Part shown: positions 22,740 through 34,235 of the stretch, in pieces
Numbering within the stretch: the first letter of the stretch is position 1
Layout: every line of letters begins with the position of its first letter
NCBI GenBank assembly: GCA_015680685.1
Contig: MNCI01009176.1
Coordinates: forward strand, 532,561 to 573,939
Direction of reading: 5' to 3'
Source: Gnetum montanum
Taxonomy: Eukaryota > Streptophyta > Gnetopsida > Gnetales > Gnetaceae
Length of the DNA: 41,379 nt
Notes under the pieces: generated by a model
The model's input: the letters and a program-made list of their open reading frames with translations, nothing else
What the model was told of the DNA's origin: nothing
Database searches by the model: none
Made by a program: the position numbers and the translations under genes

Positions 22740-24915
22740 ATATTAAGAATACATTTTTCTTTTAAGCATAATCAAAATATTTTGTTCAATTCTATGGTTG
22801 ATAAAATTAAAAAGAAGTTTCATAAATAGAAAGAAAAAAAGCTCACCCTTGATGACAATATTTTATTTATTAAGTAGATGCTTCAATCTACTCATGTTTA
22901 TTAATTTAGTTCTTTGATTCCTTAAAAACTTCTTATGATATAACTAATCATATAATCCATTAGTTTTTTTTTAATTTGCTATGCAACATAAAAAAGGATT
23001 TCCTAGAGTTTTTTTTTTTTTTTTTTTTTTTTTNNNNNNNNNNNNNNNNNNNNNNNNNNNNNNNNNNNNNNNNNNNNNNNNNNNNNNNNNNNNNNNNNNN
23101 NNNNNNNNNNNNNNNNNNNNNNNNNNNNNNNNNNNNNNNNNNNNNNNNNNNNNNNNNNNNNNNNNNNNNNNNNNNNNNNNNNNNNNNNNNNNNNNNNNNN
23201 NNNNNNNNNNNNNNNNNNNNNNNNNNNNNNNNNNNNNNNNNNNNNNNNNNNNNNNNNNNNNNNNNNNNNNNNNNNNNNNNNNNNNNNNNNNNNNNNNNNN
23301 NNNNNNNNNNNNNNNNNNNNNNNNNNNNNNNNNNNNNNNNNNNNNNNNNNNNNNNNNNNNNNNNNNNNNNNNNNNNNNNNNNNNNNNNNNNNNAGTTTTT
23401 TTTTTTTTTTTTTGATATTTGCACTAGTACTAAGAGAGATATAGGAAATGGCCTCATTAATTATTATAACCATGGTATTTCTATAGTAGCAAAATGGATT
23501 ACAAAGTGCATTGATGGAGATGATGTTTGGATGCTTATTTCAAGAAGAAAACTTACAAAAGGAAAACCTTTATAATAATAGTTGTTCATCTAATAACTTT
23601 CTTTTCCCTCACACCATATTTATTTTTGATTCTCTAATTCCTAAAAAAATTTGGAAGACATGGTGCAACATTAGCAAGAATTGGAATTACAATCATATTA
23701 TAGTTTCAAAAGATATGCTTAAACAATTATCTCATGGTAAAAAATTAGCACATGATGGCTTCCATTTAATGAAGGATCTTGGGCTACAAATTTTTCTAGA
23801 TCATGTACTACTTAAAGTAAATTTGATATCACTATAGTTTTCTATCTATATATGCATGATATATAAATTACATGAAAGGTGGCTTCTAGCCTCTATGATA
23901 ACATAAAGAGATTTTTTTTTTTTGAAAAATTGATTTCTATTCTTGAGAAGCTATTTAAAGTTTATAGTAGTTTGCATCAAACTTTTCCAGATATTATTTT
24001 TAAAGGTTGATAGATCTATTTTTCGTTTTAACTCCAAATATGCATACAAGATTTATTGCAAAAAAAAAATGATTTTATTCATAAAAAAATTAGTAAGGCC
24101 TAGAAAATATAATTATCACAAAAATTTCATATGAGAAAAATGGAAGATATTTCAAGAGATCCTACTTTTAAAAAAATTGTATTTTTTTATAGTATCTTAT
24201 TCATCAAGATCTTGCTATTGATAATCATCTTAAATATATGTGAATTGTTTCTTCTAACTGTCCTCTTTGTAGAAGTGAAGATTCATTTTCTCATGTTTTT
24301 ATCAATATTTTGTTGCATGGCATGCTTAGAAATGGACATTTAAAATTTATATCATTTTCTAATTAAGCATCAATGATATCGTTCTTGGTGATCAACCTAA
24401 TTTGCCTTCTTCCTTTGTATTTAAAAGTATCTTCTATCATTTTTTCTCTATTATATTTGAAAAATTCTATGTGCAATTATTTTTCATCATTAAGAGCATA
24501 ACTATAAAATTTCTTTAGGAGTTAAATACCAAATTCTTAAAGATATTTCTTTTCAGTTATAGATTTAAGCAAAAAAGCTTTTAATAAAAGCTATTTTTTT
24601 GCAATATTAATTTTTTTAATTTGAAGGCTTAAGAATGAAAATCTTTTAGCTTCTATTATTATTTAATCATGATTTCTAATTTATATTTTCTTTTTCCTTT
24701 AGAGAGAGTTTTTTTCCTTTTCTTTACAAAAATCCTTTAGTAAGAATAGAAATTTATGATGACTCTTCTAAATAAGGGCAAGGAATGATCCTTTTCTAAT
24801 CCCAGAGAAGAGGTTTTTAAAGATTTATTATAAGAATGAAAACCTGAAAAAGCATGTTCAAAATCATTGGAATTTTCCCTTAGATTCTTTCTTCATTAAT
24901 CTAATGTATTGTTAA
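22740..24915 (+). pseudogene. L1-type LINE ORF2 relic (RT C-terminus to zf-RVT and 3' end)
   Basis: Before the assembly gap, a decayed frame reads like the L1 RT C-terminus (VDKIKKKFHK...KLTLDDNILFIK...CNIKKDFLE). After the gap it continues DICTSTKRDIGNGLINYY then AKWITKCIDGDDVW, the next L1 block, as if only some 15 residues were missing. At 24180-24300 the frame LIHQDLAIDNHLKY followed by CPLCRSEDSFSH is a zinc-binding reverse transcriptase region (zf-RVT). Several frameshifts and stops are present. The 3' part from 24160 aligns with the inverted copy at 34280-34960. Confidence 0.7.
23034..23393. other. Assembly gap (360 N) between poly-T tracts
   Basis: Undetermined bases, preceded by a 25-T run (23009-23033) and followed by AG and an 18-T run. 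Apparent open frames crossing it are artefacts. Since LINE sequence continues from one side to the other with little missing, the true distance may be far shorter than 360 bp. Confidence 0.97.
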
Positions 24916-26524
24916 TTGTTTGAAGGTTGTTTTCCTCTAGAACAAGGATTAGAAAAGTGCAAAGATCCTTACAAGTTCCATGCTATTTTAACCATTATCC
25001 TAAACGACTACATTATCCTAATTCCTTGTGAACTAGATCACAAAGATATGTAGGCATGTTGGAGAGGATTTAGTCTCTTTAGCTTATGTACTCCTTCTTT
25101 ATGGAGCAAGGGCTCAGGGCTAGATGTATTAGAGTGTGAATGCATCCTAGACCTTAAAGGGAACTATGTCTCTATATCTATTCAAGTATTTTTTATGTTC
25201 TTCATCTATGCAACTCATTGATCTTATCACTTTTATGATTATCAAAGGTGCATGTGCTATGCTCCTAACATATGGACTAATATTTGTGAATACTATGTTG
25301 TACTCATAGGTGCTATGATCTCTAAAGTGTAGTCCATCTTGAGTTTTTCCTCCTTTCCTTGCTAAGTCTAGACTCAAAGATGAAGACTTATGTTGTACTT
25401 AGATGTGCTATGATCTTTAAGGTGTAGTCCATCTTGAACTCTTCCTTCTTTTCTTGTTGATTCTAGACTAAGGGTTGTATTATATAGTGCTTCAAGGATA
25501 ACACCATTGTAACACTAATGTACTCTAATTTTTTAAATATTTTTTTTTTTGGATCCAAGGACCTAGCTGCTTCTCCTATTATTCACTGTTTTGGGATCCA
25601 AGAATCTAGCTTCTTCCCCCAACCCCCTAGGGGCCACAACCATTAACGAAAAACTAATGATTAATGCAAGACTATATTCTAACATATCTATGAATATAAA
25701 TTCTTATATGTGCTCTAAATATAAAATTTATTATTTACTAGTTAAAAGAAATGACTTAAATTACATATATTTACATTGCAAAATCTTTACATATGATTGT
25801 TCATGCATTATTTGTTGTAATCAATTTCAAAATAGAATTAAGATTAAAATAGATAAATAAGAGCATAAGGTTTAACTTCTTACAATTATTCCTTTGGGAA
25901 CCCATAACATAAATAACTAAAGACTTATTTTATGGGTTTCTATAGGAATGATTATAAAAAATATTTATAAATATCTAAACATTATGGCTTAGAGAGTTTC
26001 CTAGACATGTGAAATTTTTATGATGAATTTGGCAATTATGATTTGATTCTTGCTATGATTGATTGGTTAACTTTCAATATATATATTTTTGAACAAGAAC
26101 TTATATAAAAATGAAAAAAAGTATTTTTCAAGGCATATTATAAAATGTTATTAAGTTTTCTAACAACCACATGAAAACATTTCTATATTTATGATGCAGT
26201 GTTTAATATGAAAGCTACATAATATTTGAAAGTTTAATAGTTCTAATGTTAATAATATTCTATCAAATTAAAAAGAAGCCATTTTAAAGATTTGTGCTAT
26301 GGCACAAGAATAATGATGTTCTAAATAGATGTGAACCATTAATTTGAGATATAAATATAACCATATATGCATAATAATTCACCTTAAAGTCTTATCCTAT
26401 TAAAAGGAAATGGAAACAAACAAATTTCACATTGAACCTTTAAGCTTGTGTGAAATATTATATCAAAAGTTCCAAACATCTATAGTCTGCAATGTAATTT
26501 TAAGAAATACATAATGATGGAAAT
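24916..26524. other. Intergenic region downstream of the CCR-like gene
   Basis: AT-rich, no gene recognised. It contains a two-copy duplication of about 96-bp period (25294-25480) and a shorter one of GGATCCAAG-A-CTAGCT at about 25551 and 25595. No AATAAA was found just after the stop codon of the - strand gene; its polyadenylation site is not evident. Confidence 0.4.
25294..25480 (+). repeat. Two-copy tandem duplication, period 96 bp
   Basis: ATGTTGTACT begins at 25294 and 25390; both copies carry GTGCTATGATCT, GTGTAGTCCATCTTGA and TCTAGACT at the same spacing. Confidence 0.85.
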
Positions 26525-29500
26525 TCAACCATCAACATTAGTAGCTTCAGGAAGAGGAAGTAGTCCTTTATCCTTTAGGGAAGACACAGCTTCATTTATA
26601 GTATCTTCTATAGCAGTAAACTGAAGCCCTAATATAGTTAACTTTTCTGATGGATTTGTTGACCTCACTAAATCAGGATGGGTTTCTTTTGGAAACCTGT
26701 TAATAGAGGAACAAAGAAACTAAGTTTTGTTAGATAAATAAACAAAGAAAAGAAGCTCTTAGAATCATCCTTACTAAAGAAAATGTAGCTCAACTTGTAA
26801 CTTTATGTTTCAAGAAAATAGCATTTGTTGCACTTGATGCATGATTATGTTCATAATATTAATCCTAAGCTCTACTGAGTATTGTGTTGGTTTTATGTCA
26901 TGAAGACACATATGACTTAATTTCACTTTTAAAAACTTAATCCATCTACCCATTCAAAATATTGCAAATTTAAATTTAAAATTATGATTAATAAAAAATA
27001 AAATAGTAAAGGATACTTAAATAGGAATTATACAAAAGATTAATGTTATGTAGAAAAAGATAACTTAATACATGATTATGATTATGTACATAAGACAAAT
27101 GGGTTTACTACATAAAAACTATATTTCATATTGTCTTTTATTTCAACTCTATGATGGTGATGTCCATATATTATTTTGTTAATAAGATAAAAATATTTCA
27201 AAATAAATATCTATTTATATAATAATATCTAGACACTTGTACTTATAAATATTATTTCTATTTCTTTGAATGCTTGAGGCTGAAATTTTCAAATCTTCAT
27301 ATTAAGTGCAACCTATAAAATGTGAGATTACTTAGTATTACTTATCTTCTATTTTAGGTTATAACCACTATCATTTTGTATTAATATAAAATCACTAATC
27401 TAGAAATTTTATATTCTTGGAAATGTCTATATTTAGTGATTTGAACTTATGTTTCTTTGATTTAAAGTTTTAGAATCCTTGGCTCCAACTAGTTCAGTGC
27501 CAATTTAGATGCTAAATATCAATTTAGAGTTTTTAATATAAAAATAAAAGCTTATGAAGCATAGATGCAAGTTATCAAAAATTAGCTTAATAAAGTAATA
27601 TTTCAAATTTAAACTACTAAAATTAATATTGAATTGATAATTACTTTTTGATAAAGATAAATAATTATTAGAAAAAAGATACAAAATATTGGACTCTCTT
27701 TCAAAGAGATTAGTTAAAATTTGGAATCTAGTTAATCATTTCCCAAAAATGAAAAAGAAATGTTTTGTAGATTTGTTTAGGAGAAGAGGCAAGGAGATGC
27801 CATCAAAACTTGAAATAAATTAACTATAAGTATAACCAAAATATATAGCTAACATGATAATCTAGAAGAACTTAACATATTAAAGGGTTAAAAAATATCT
27901 TCTTAAAAATGCTTTAGCTAGAAATCCTTTTATTTTCCAATCAATTATGGTTTTCTATCATTCATGTTTTTTAGTTGATGTTTTATTTAAACCAAAGATT
28001 GGTTATTATTAATTACAATAGAAACTTATAGATTAACTAAGGTCTTTTAGATAATTATTAGTTAAAAAAATATTTTATGAATCACCTATTTAAGGAAGCA
28101 AATCTCAAATCGTAAGAAAGAAGGATTGGATGTCATAGTTTTATGATCATGAAAACTAAGTCTATAATGATCCTACAAATTCATTTAGTCGTAGACATGA
28201 CTACTCATTCTAATAAATATTTTAAGATGTAGTGTTCTTATTCTTCTTTTCATTGAAATTCAGGCTTCATTAGTTTCAACTTTTGGATTGTAAGATCAAG
28301 TTCTAATACACAATGTAAGGTAATCAAATCATTTATTTTGATGATTTGCAAATTATGAGATATATAATCATATAGTTGTAGATCACTATGAGTCTATAAT
28401 TATACTTTTCTAAATACAATTAAAGTGAAAATTTTCATAGTAATTTTTTCCAATATTGATACATATTTCTAAATATTTCCTTACATTAGTGTATAAGTTT
28501 ATTTAAAGGCTAAATGTTAGTTCTAAGGGGGTCATCTAAATATATTGGTCATCTTGAATATTAATGAGTGTTCCCAAATTATTTATTGCTACTTCTAGAA
28601 AAATATATAATGAGTATATTTTTTTTTGACATTTGTCATTTATGTATGTAGGTGAAAGGTAAAAGCCTACAAGTGATGAGGAGGTATGAGTAGTGTAACT
28701 TTCTCCATAGGAAATAATATAAAAATGGGAAAACATTGAAAGAGTAAGAGATATAAAAAATGTAAATGATGTAGAATGCCAAAACAAAAGAAAAAATAAC
28801 CCCATCAAGAAAAAATTTATATTTTGTTTATACTTTTTAATTTTTTCAATTTACAAAACCCTTTTTTCAATAAGTAGAATATTGGTAAGCTGTTGAAATG
28901 ATAAAATATAGACTACAAGTTCAATTACTTTTTTCCACACATAATTGAAAAAAATTAGAGCATGTTCAAAAATGATTTCTTGTATGTGAATTTTAAGTGA
29001 AAATGTAGACTTCCTATGATATCTTACTTTTAGAAGTAGATTTGCTTCCTGAGGTTGAAGCCCTTTGTCAATTTATTCCTTATACTCAAAAGTTAAGTCA
29101 CATGGAGGAACTTAATTATGGTAATGAAATAAGGAATGCTACACAAGAAAATGGATAGTTACATTAAGGAAAATTATGAATTCAATCATGGAATATTGTA
29201 ATAGAGGATCTTCCTTTAAATAAAAGAAAAAGTCTTGGAAAAGTTTAGTTGAACACATCAGGGAAAGAGCATTTTTATTTACATTCTATTAGAGGAGATT
29301 TGTTATCTAGTACTCAAAAAAATCTATTCTCAGCTATTCCAATTTATTTAAGAAATCAAATTCTTGGAGCAAGAATGAGCTCTCTTCATCTTCTTATTGA
29401 GATAGGTTGTTGGATCAATTTCCCAAGAGAAGAATATGTCTGTAGATTGTGCAAAAAAAAAGAAAGGATAGAAGATGAAGAACATATTTATTTACTTTTG

Positions 29501-32500
29501 CCTATCTTTTGCTCACATTCTAATGAATTATACTATTAATTGTAATATAATGATTGTTTTAAAAAAGAAAAAAAAACAACAATCAAGATCATTATGTTGA
29601 ATCAGTCTCGATACTTTTTTATTTTGTACATTATTCATGTTTTATTTAATAATTGATTTTGATTTCCTCATAAATATTATAAATTTATTTTTTTGCATTT
29701 CAAATACAAAAGTATTTAAAAGAATGTTTGGTACATATTTAAAGTTATTTTCAATAATCATATTTGAAGCTTCTTATGCATACGTTGTCATGCAAATTTG
29801 AGTGGTGCCTTAGATATTAACCCTCTCATATGTGTATCCTTGGGGTTGTTTTTTAGATTTTAGGTGATTTCAAAAGTTACCAACTAAACATAAGCGTAAT
29901 ATAAGTCATTATATTTGATTATTTTTAAATATACTATATATTACTAAAATAAAAATCTAAACATATGATATTACTCTTATTAAATCAACAAAATTCTTTT
30001 AATTCTACTAATTACATAGTGTAATATTAATTTTTCTTGCTTTCAAGCAACCAAAAAGAAACAAAAAATAAAAAATAAAAAAAAATCACTCTTCATTAAC
30101 TAGAATCATAGTAATCATACCTATGGATAGAATATTCAGGAAACAACTTCACTACAGCCTCTGTAAAGTCACTGAAGTGAGTTATACCATTAGTGCATAG
30201 ATACCGACCTGATGCACTTGGAGTCTCATACAACAAAATATGAGCTTTTGCAACATCTTTCACGTGTACAGACCCTAGCCAATGTTGACATCTAGAATCA
30301 CTAGAACCTAGATGGAGAAACATTTAAAAATGTCACTCAATCTTAAATTTACTATAATATATCTTAAATTTACTATAATATATATGACTATAGCAGCTTA
30401 AAATATGTATTAATGTATCTTTTATTTTTATTAATACTAAGTTTAAAAATATTCTTATTTACCCTAACTTTTATAAAATAGGAATTCTTTGTCCTCTTTA
30501 AAGAATTATAAATATTCTACTAAAGAAATTAAAAACAAGAAAGATTGGAAGTCTTTAATAAATGTAAGTAATTTAAATTTAAAAATTTTGTAAAGCTCCA
30601 AGCAAAATACTCTTTTGATTTATTGTAAATGTTTTAACTCAAATTCTACACTTCATTAGTAACTAATCTTAGTTGCATTTAATTTTCAATAATATGTGGA
30701 ACACCTTTAGTTTATTTATATGATATAAAACAGATTTCCAAACTACTTTCAAGACAACCAGAAGATTAGCTGTGAATTATAGTTTGCAATTATATATCTG
30801 CATTCATTTGATATCTATGCTTAAAAATAGAATATGGTAAATTACATACTGGGATTCTGCAGAAATCACCTACATAGGAGAACGAAATAAAAATGGCCCA
30901 ACGGGGAAAGTAACAAAGACAGATAGCCAGACGTCGCAGTACCTATTCTAAGGTCTTCTAATCGTTTCTTTCCCTGCTTTGAATTTTAGCAACAGTTTTT
31001 TGATTCAAATATCGTTTTCTTTTAATGGAACATTCAATGTTGCAAAGAGATAATTTAAAAAAATTTTACAACTCCACTTAGATGCTCACCCATCTACTGA
31101 TTGTATATTATTGTTCAATTAAACATTCAACATCACAAAAACCTAAAACTCTAAACGGTTTTTGTGTTCAGTAATTCATAGCAGGCTTTCTGCCTACTTT
31201 GTTTCATTTCAATGAAAAAATTTGGCTCAGATGCCTACCTTATGAGCTTGGATGTAAAGTATAATATAAGAATATACTATTAAATGTTCTGTACGAATGT
31301 TGCTTGATTAGTTTTATAGATTTCATAATGAAGAATACATTGATAAAATGTCTGAAATCCAAGTTGCAGTTCATAACTACTGTACTGTTTCTTGCTGGTT
31401 TTCCAAACTTTTTGTGAAATCAATATCAATGGTAGAACGATACTAAGCACTACCACAGAGTAGCATCTTTTGAACATGTCATCCTATTTCCTGTATCATA
31501 ATCCTTTATTATTTTTATTTTAGATTTTAACATGTAAATAATCAAGGAATACAAGTCAGACATTACAAGGATACCAGTTTTAAGGCTTCTCTGTTAAGAG
31601 AAAATATCAAATCAATGATCAAGGCAGCACACCTCACAAGAGAATTTGACCCGCTAAGTAGCACTAAAGATGCTATATTGTCTGAATGTCCCATTTTGTT
31701 ATTTAAGATGTTTGTTAGATATATTTTCTAGGCTGGAAAATGTTCTTAAACATTATTTGATGCAAAATCAGACAATGCATGGAAGAAGGAAAAATCAACC
31801 AATTTGTTTGGACAAAATACTTTAAACTATGCTACCCATGTAGATAAAATACAACCACTAAAAAAATTACCTTTCAGGACATCAAGGAGTACTGCAGAGC
31901 TAGCGTTCAATGTAGGTTGTAAGAGATGGCCAAAACATGTTGAGGGATGGATAGAGACCATATCAATCTTATTAGATTGTGCAAATGTCCAGGCTGCTTT
32001 CTCAGCCAGAGTTTTTGACAAGGGATACCAAAGCTAACAAAAGATGATAAACTCTGCTCAAGGTCATTTTTAAACCAATGTTACAAACTACCACAGAAGG
32101 AATAGCATCAGGCTGGATACGCATACCTTATTGTTCCTGCAGAATTCCATGCTAGTCCAAGAGTTCTCATCTACAACAGTCTTCGGAGGCCAATGTGGGT
32201 TGGGAATCAGTGCCGAGAAGCATGATGTCAAAACAACGCGCCTCACGTTTGCTTTGCGAGACGCCTCCAGAACGTTCAGTGTGCCTAAACCTGCCGGGTC
32301 TAGTAACTCTGCCTGCATTCACATTCATTTCAAACATTTAAAGAAAATCAAAAAATAAAATAAAACAAAAGGCTCAGATCGGGTATTAAGCTTCCAACAG
32401 CCACATTCATTAGAATGCTTACAAAACAATCGAGAAACCAAACATCAAATGCGAAAATGCCTTTATTCCTTCATTTGAAAATGTAAAACTTTATGACTAA

Positions 32501-33404
32501 ACGCCACGCAATGTTCAAATAAAATAAGCATTGACAGTTTGCCGCCAAACCGGAAGACTTCCAGTCAGAAATTAGCAAGCTTTCCTCCATGCCGTTTCAT
32601 TTCATGAAATTCTGCCTCCACACCATAAATTAGAAAATGAATTTCATCGGATTAATCGCAGATGCAACTCTCCTCCGATGTGAAATTAGACCGGAACCGA
32701 TCAGGTCAAAATTACATCTTCTCTGCAATTAACTGCAGCAATCTGCAGTTAAGTTTTCACTTCAAGTATCGTCACTTTGGATTCGAGAATTTTAAGAAAC
32801 AAAGAAAAATCCTAACAATTAGTTCGAACGAATCAAATCGAGAAGAAACCGATATCTAATTTTCAACCTTTCCGATCATTAGTTGCGATTCGATATCGGA
32901 TTTTACGGATAACATTAGTTTACGATTTTTAGGATCCGATTAATCCACGAGGTCCTCCGAGATGTCTGCTCCGCACTAAAACCAAAAGCTCACGACAAAA
33001 CTAACAGCACAGAAAGGGAATCAAGTGAAATAAAATGCATATATTGGAATCTTTCGGGAAATAAAAAATGGCCGAAACCGAATCCAAGGCAGCAGATTGC
33101 ATGTGCGTACCTGAGGATCATGGATATGATCATAATCGAAGGTGCATGGAGAAGCGAGATGGAAGACGCCTTCGCATCCATGAATAGCAGTAGCGACAGA
33201 GTCATAATCGAGAAGATCGAGCTGGAAGAGCTGCAACCTGCCGTCTGCGCCGGGTAAAGCCTTCAGATGCTGCGTTTCATTTGGATCCTTCAAATTTTCA
33301 ACCGTCGCGTGGACTGTGTATCCCTTGTTCAGTAAAAGACACACCAGCCAAGATCCTATGAATCCGCTGCCTCCTGTCACACAAACTTCCTTCCCATACT
33401 CCAT
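26525..33404 (-). CDS. Cinnamoyl-CoA-reductase-like SDR protein, five exons, 333 aa
   Basis: Exons on the - strand: 33404-33111, 32312-32127, 32033-31871, 30307-30121, 26696-26525; all introns are GT-AG and the frame is unbroken (1002 nt with TGA). It encodes an extended SDR oxidoreductase. The Rossmann motif TGGSGFIG is at residues 10-17 and YPLSK (Tyr163, Lys167) is the active-site pair. The end [26 protein letters not shown] and LFPEYSIHR is typical of the CCR/DFR superfamily; from memory the nearest Arabidopsis protein is At2g02400, of unclear function. It lacks the NWYCYGK signature of true CCR, so lignin CCR activity is unlikely. Oddities: the catalytic Ser position is Cys129 (TSC for TSS), and residue 36 is Glu where NADPH-binding Arg is usual. 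Cytosolic: no signal peptide. The start is MEYGKEV because it directly precedes the first beta strand. Confidence 0.9.
29036..29539 (+). pseudogene. Non-LTR retroelement C-terminal fragment inside intron 4
   Basis: The open frame 29249-29539 contains [20 protein letters not shown] then [18 protein letters not shown], matching the C-terminal pattern of many RT-containing elements (R-S-H-L-IE-G-W-PRE--C-LC---VEDEEH). The frame extends upstream with stops to about 29036 ([20 protein letters not shown]). It lies antisense within the 3.4-kb intron 4 of the CCR-like gene and differs in sequence from the L1-type copies at 22740 and 34236. Confidence 0.5.
30341..30382 (+). repeat. Exact 21-bp tandem duplication in intron 3
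   Basis: TCTTAAATTTACTATAATATA is present twice in a row, starting 33 bp upstream (in gene sense) of the 3' splice site of intron 3 at 30308, the zone where a branch point would lie. Confidence 0.95.
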
Positions 33405-33528
33405 TACTGCTGCATATCTGAATGCAATAACACTCAATAATCTCAGATCCTTGTTTAAGTCCAGTCAGTGCATTATTCGATTTCTGAAACCCTTGCCAAT
33501 TCAACGACAATGCGTGAATGAGTTTCTA

Positions 33529-33537
33529 CTTTATATC
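33529..33537 (-). promoter_or_regulatory. Probable TATA box of the CCR-like gene
   Basis: On the minus strand the sequence CGATATAAAGTAG stands about 125 bp before the ATG at 33404, predicting transcription start near 33500 and a 5' leader of roughly 95 nt. An upstream in-frame ATG at 33437 would add 11 residues (MSVIAFRYAAV) and is less likely than the ATG next to the Rossmann strand. Confidence 0.5.
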
Positions 33538-33596
33538 GAAACGCGAGCAAAGTAAGATGATCCTTGTGCAGGGCGGACAGATTTTGAAGAATGCTT

Positions 33597-33619
33597 GTTT
33601 CCTTCCTTCCTTCCTTCCC
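33597..33619 (+). repeat. (TTCC)n microsatellite in the CCR-like promoter
   Basis: TTTCC followed by CTTCCTTCCTTCC lies about 65-90 bp upstream of the presumed TATA box; on the gene strand it is a GGAA repeat. Confidence 0.85.
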
Positions 33620-33639
33620 TGCTTAATTCCTTTAAGCAA

Positions 33640-34235
33640 TGCAAATGCGGCCGCTGCGGCTGCAACAATACCACCTTTGGCCCTCTACCTTGTGTAATTT
33701 TTTAAAAACGCGAGATACCACTGTTTAAACGCGAAGCTTTTCCGCATTTTACTATACCCATTTTGGCAACTCATTATAGTAATTTCAATTCTCATTTATT
33801 TCCCTACTGCCGTCCTACCGTCGCTTTGCTGTAACTTGGAGAACTAAAAAGTTTTGAATATATGTATTTTTAGGAGACTTCAATCAAGTGCGATTTGAAC
33901 TTGTAACCTTTTTTCCAAGTCTGTAGTCATGAAGTGACATTATACAACTTGAGAAATAAGCATCTTACTATCATCAATGGTAGTCCTTAATCTTTATGTT
34001 CATTATATGAAAAAAAGAATGTCATAATCATAATATAAGATTTCTCTCTCTTTTCATTAATTTAAAGAAGGAATGTGTTATAGAGTCCTTTTTCTTCTTT
34101 AGCTTTTTTGGTTTTGTTTTTTTTCTTTGGAGGGCTTCTAGGGCCTTAGTTGTTTGTTTTTTTGTAAAAGGGGAAGGTGTTTGGTTCAAAGGTAAAACGA
34201 TGGGGGTGTTTGGGGAAGGGGGTTTGTTCCAATAA
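33640..34235. other. Upstream region of the CCR-like gene, no further gene
   Basis: A GC-rich patch GCGGCCGCTGCGGCTGC at 33648-33664 stands out in the AT-rich surroundings and may belong to the promoter. From about 34080 the sequence becomes T/G-rich and runs up to the tail of an inverted LINE copy. Confidence 0.4.

Noticed and set aside
22960-23575. Long open frames across the N gap
   Set aside because: They exist only because unknown bases contain no stop codons; flanks are poly-T and a LINE relic.
31804-32358. Open frames on the + strand opposite exons 2 and 3 of the CCR-like gene
   Set aside because: They are antisense shadows of spliced exons that are supported by conserved domains and splice sites.
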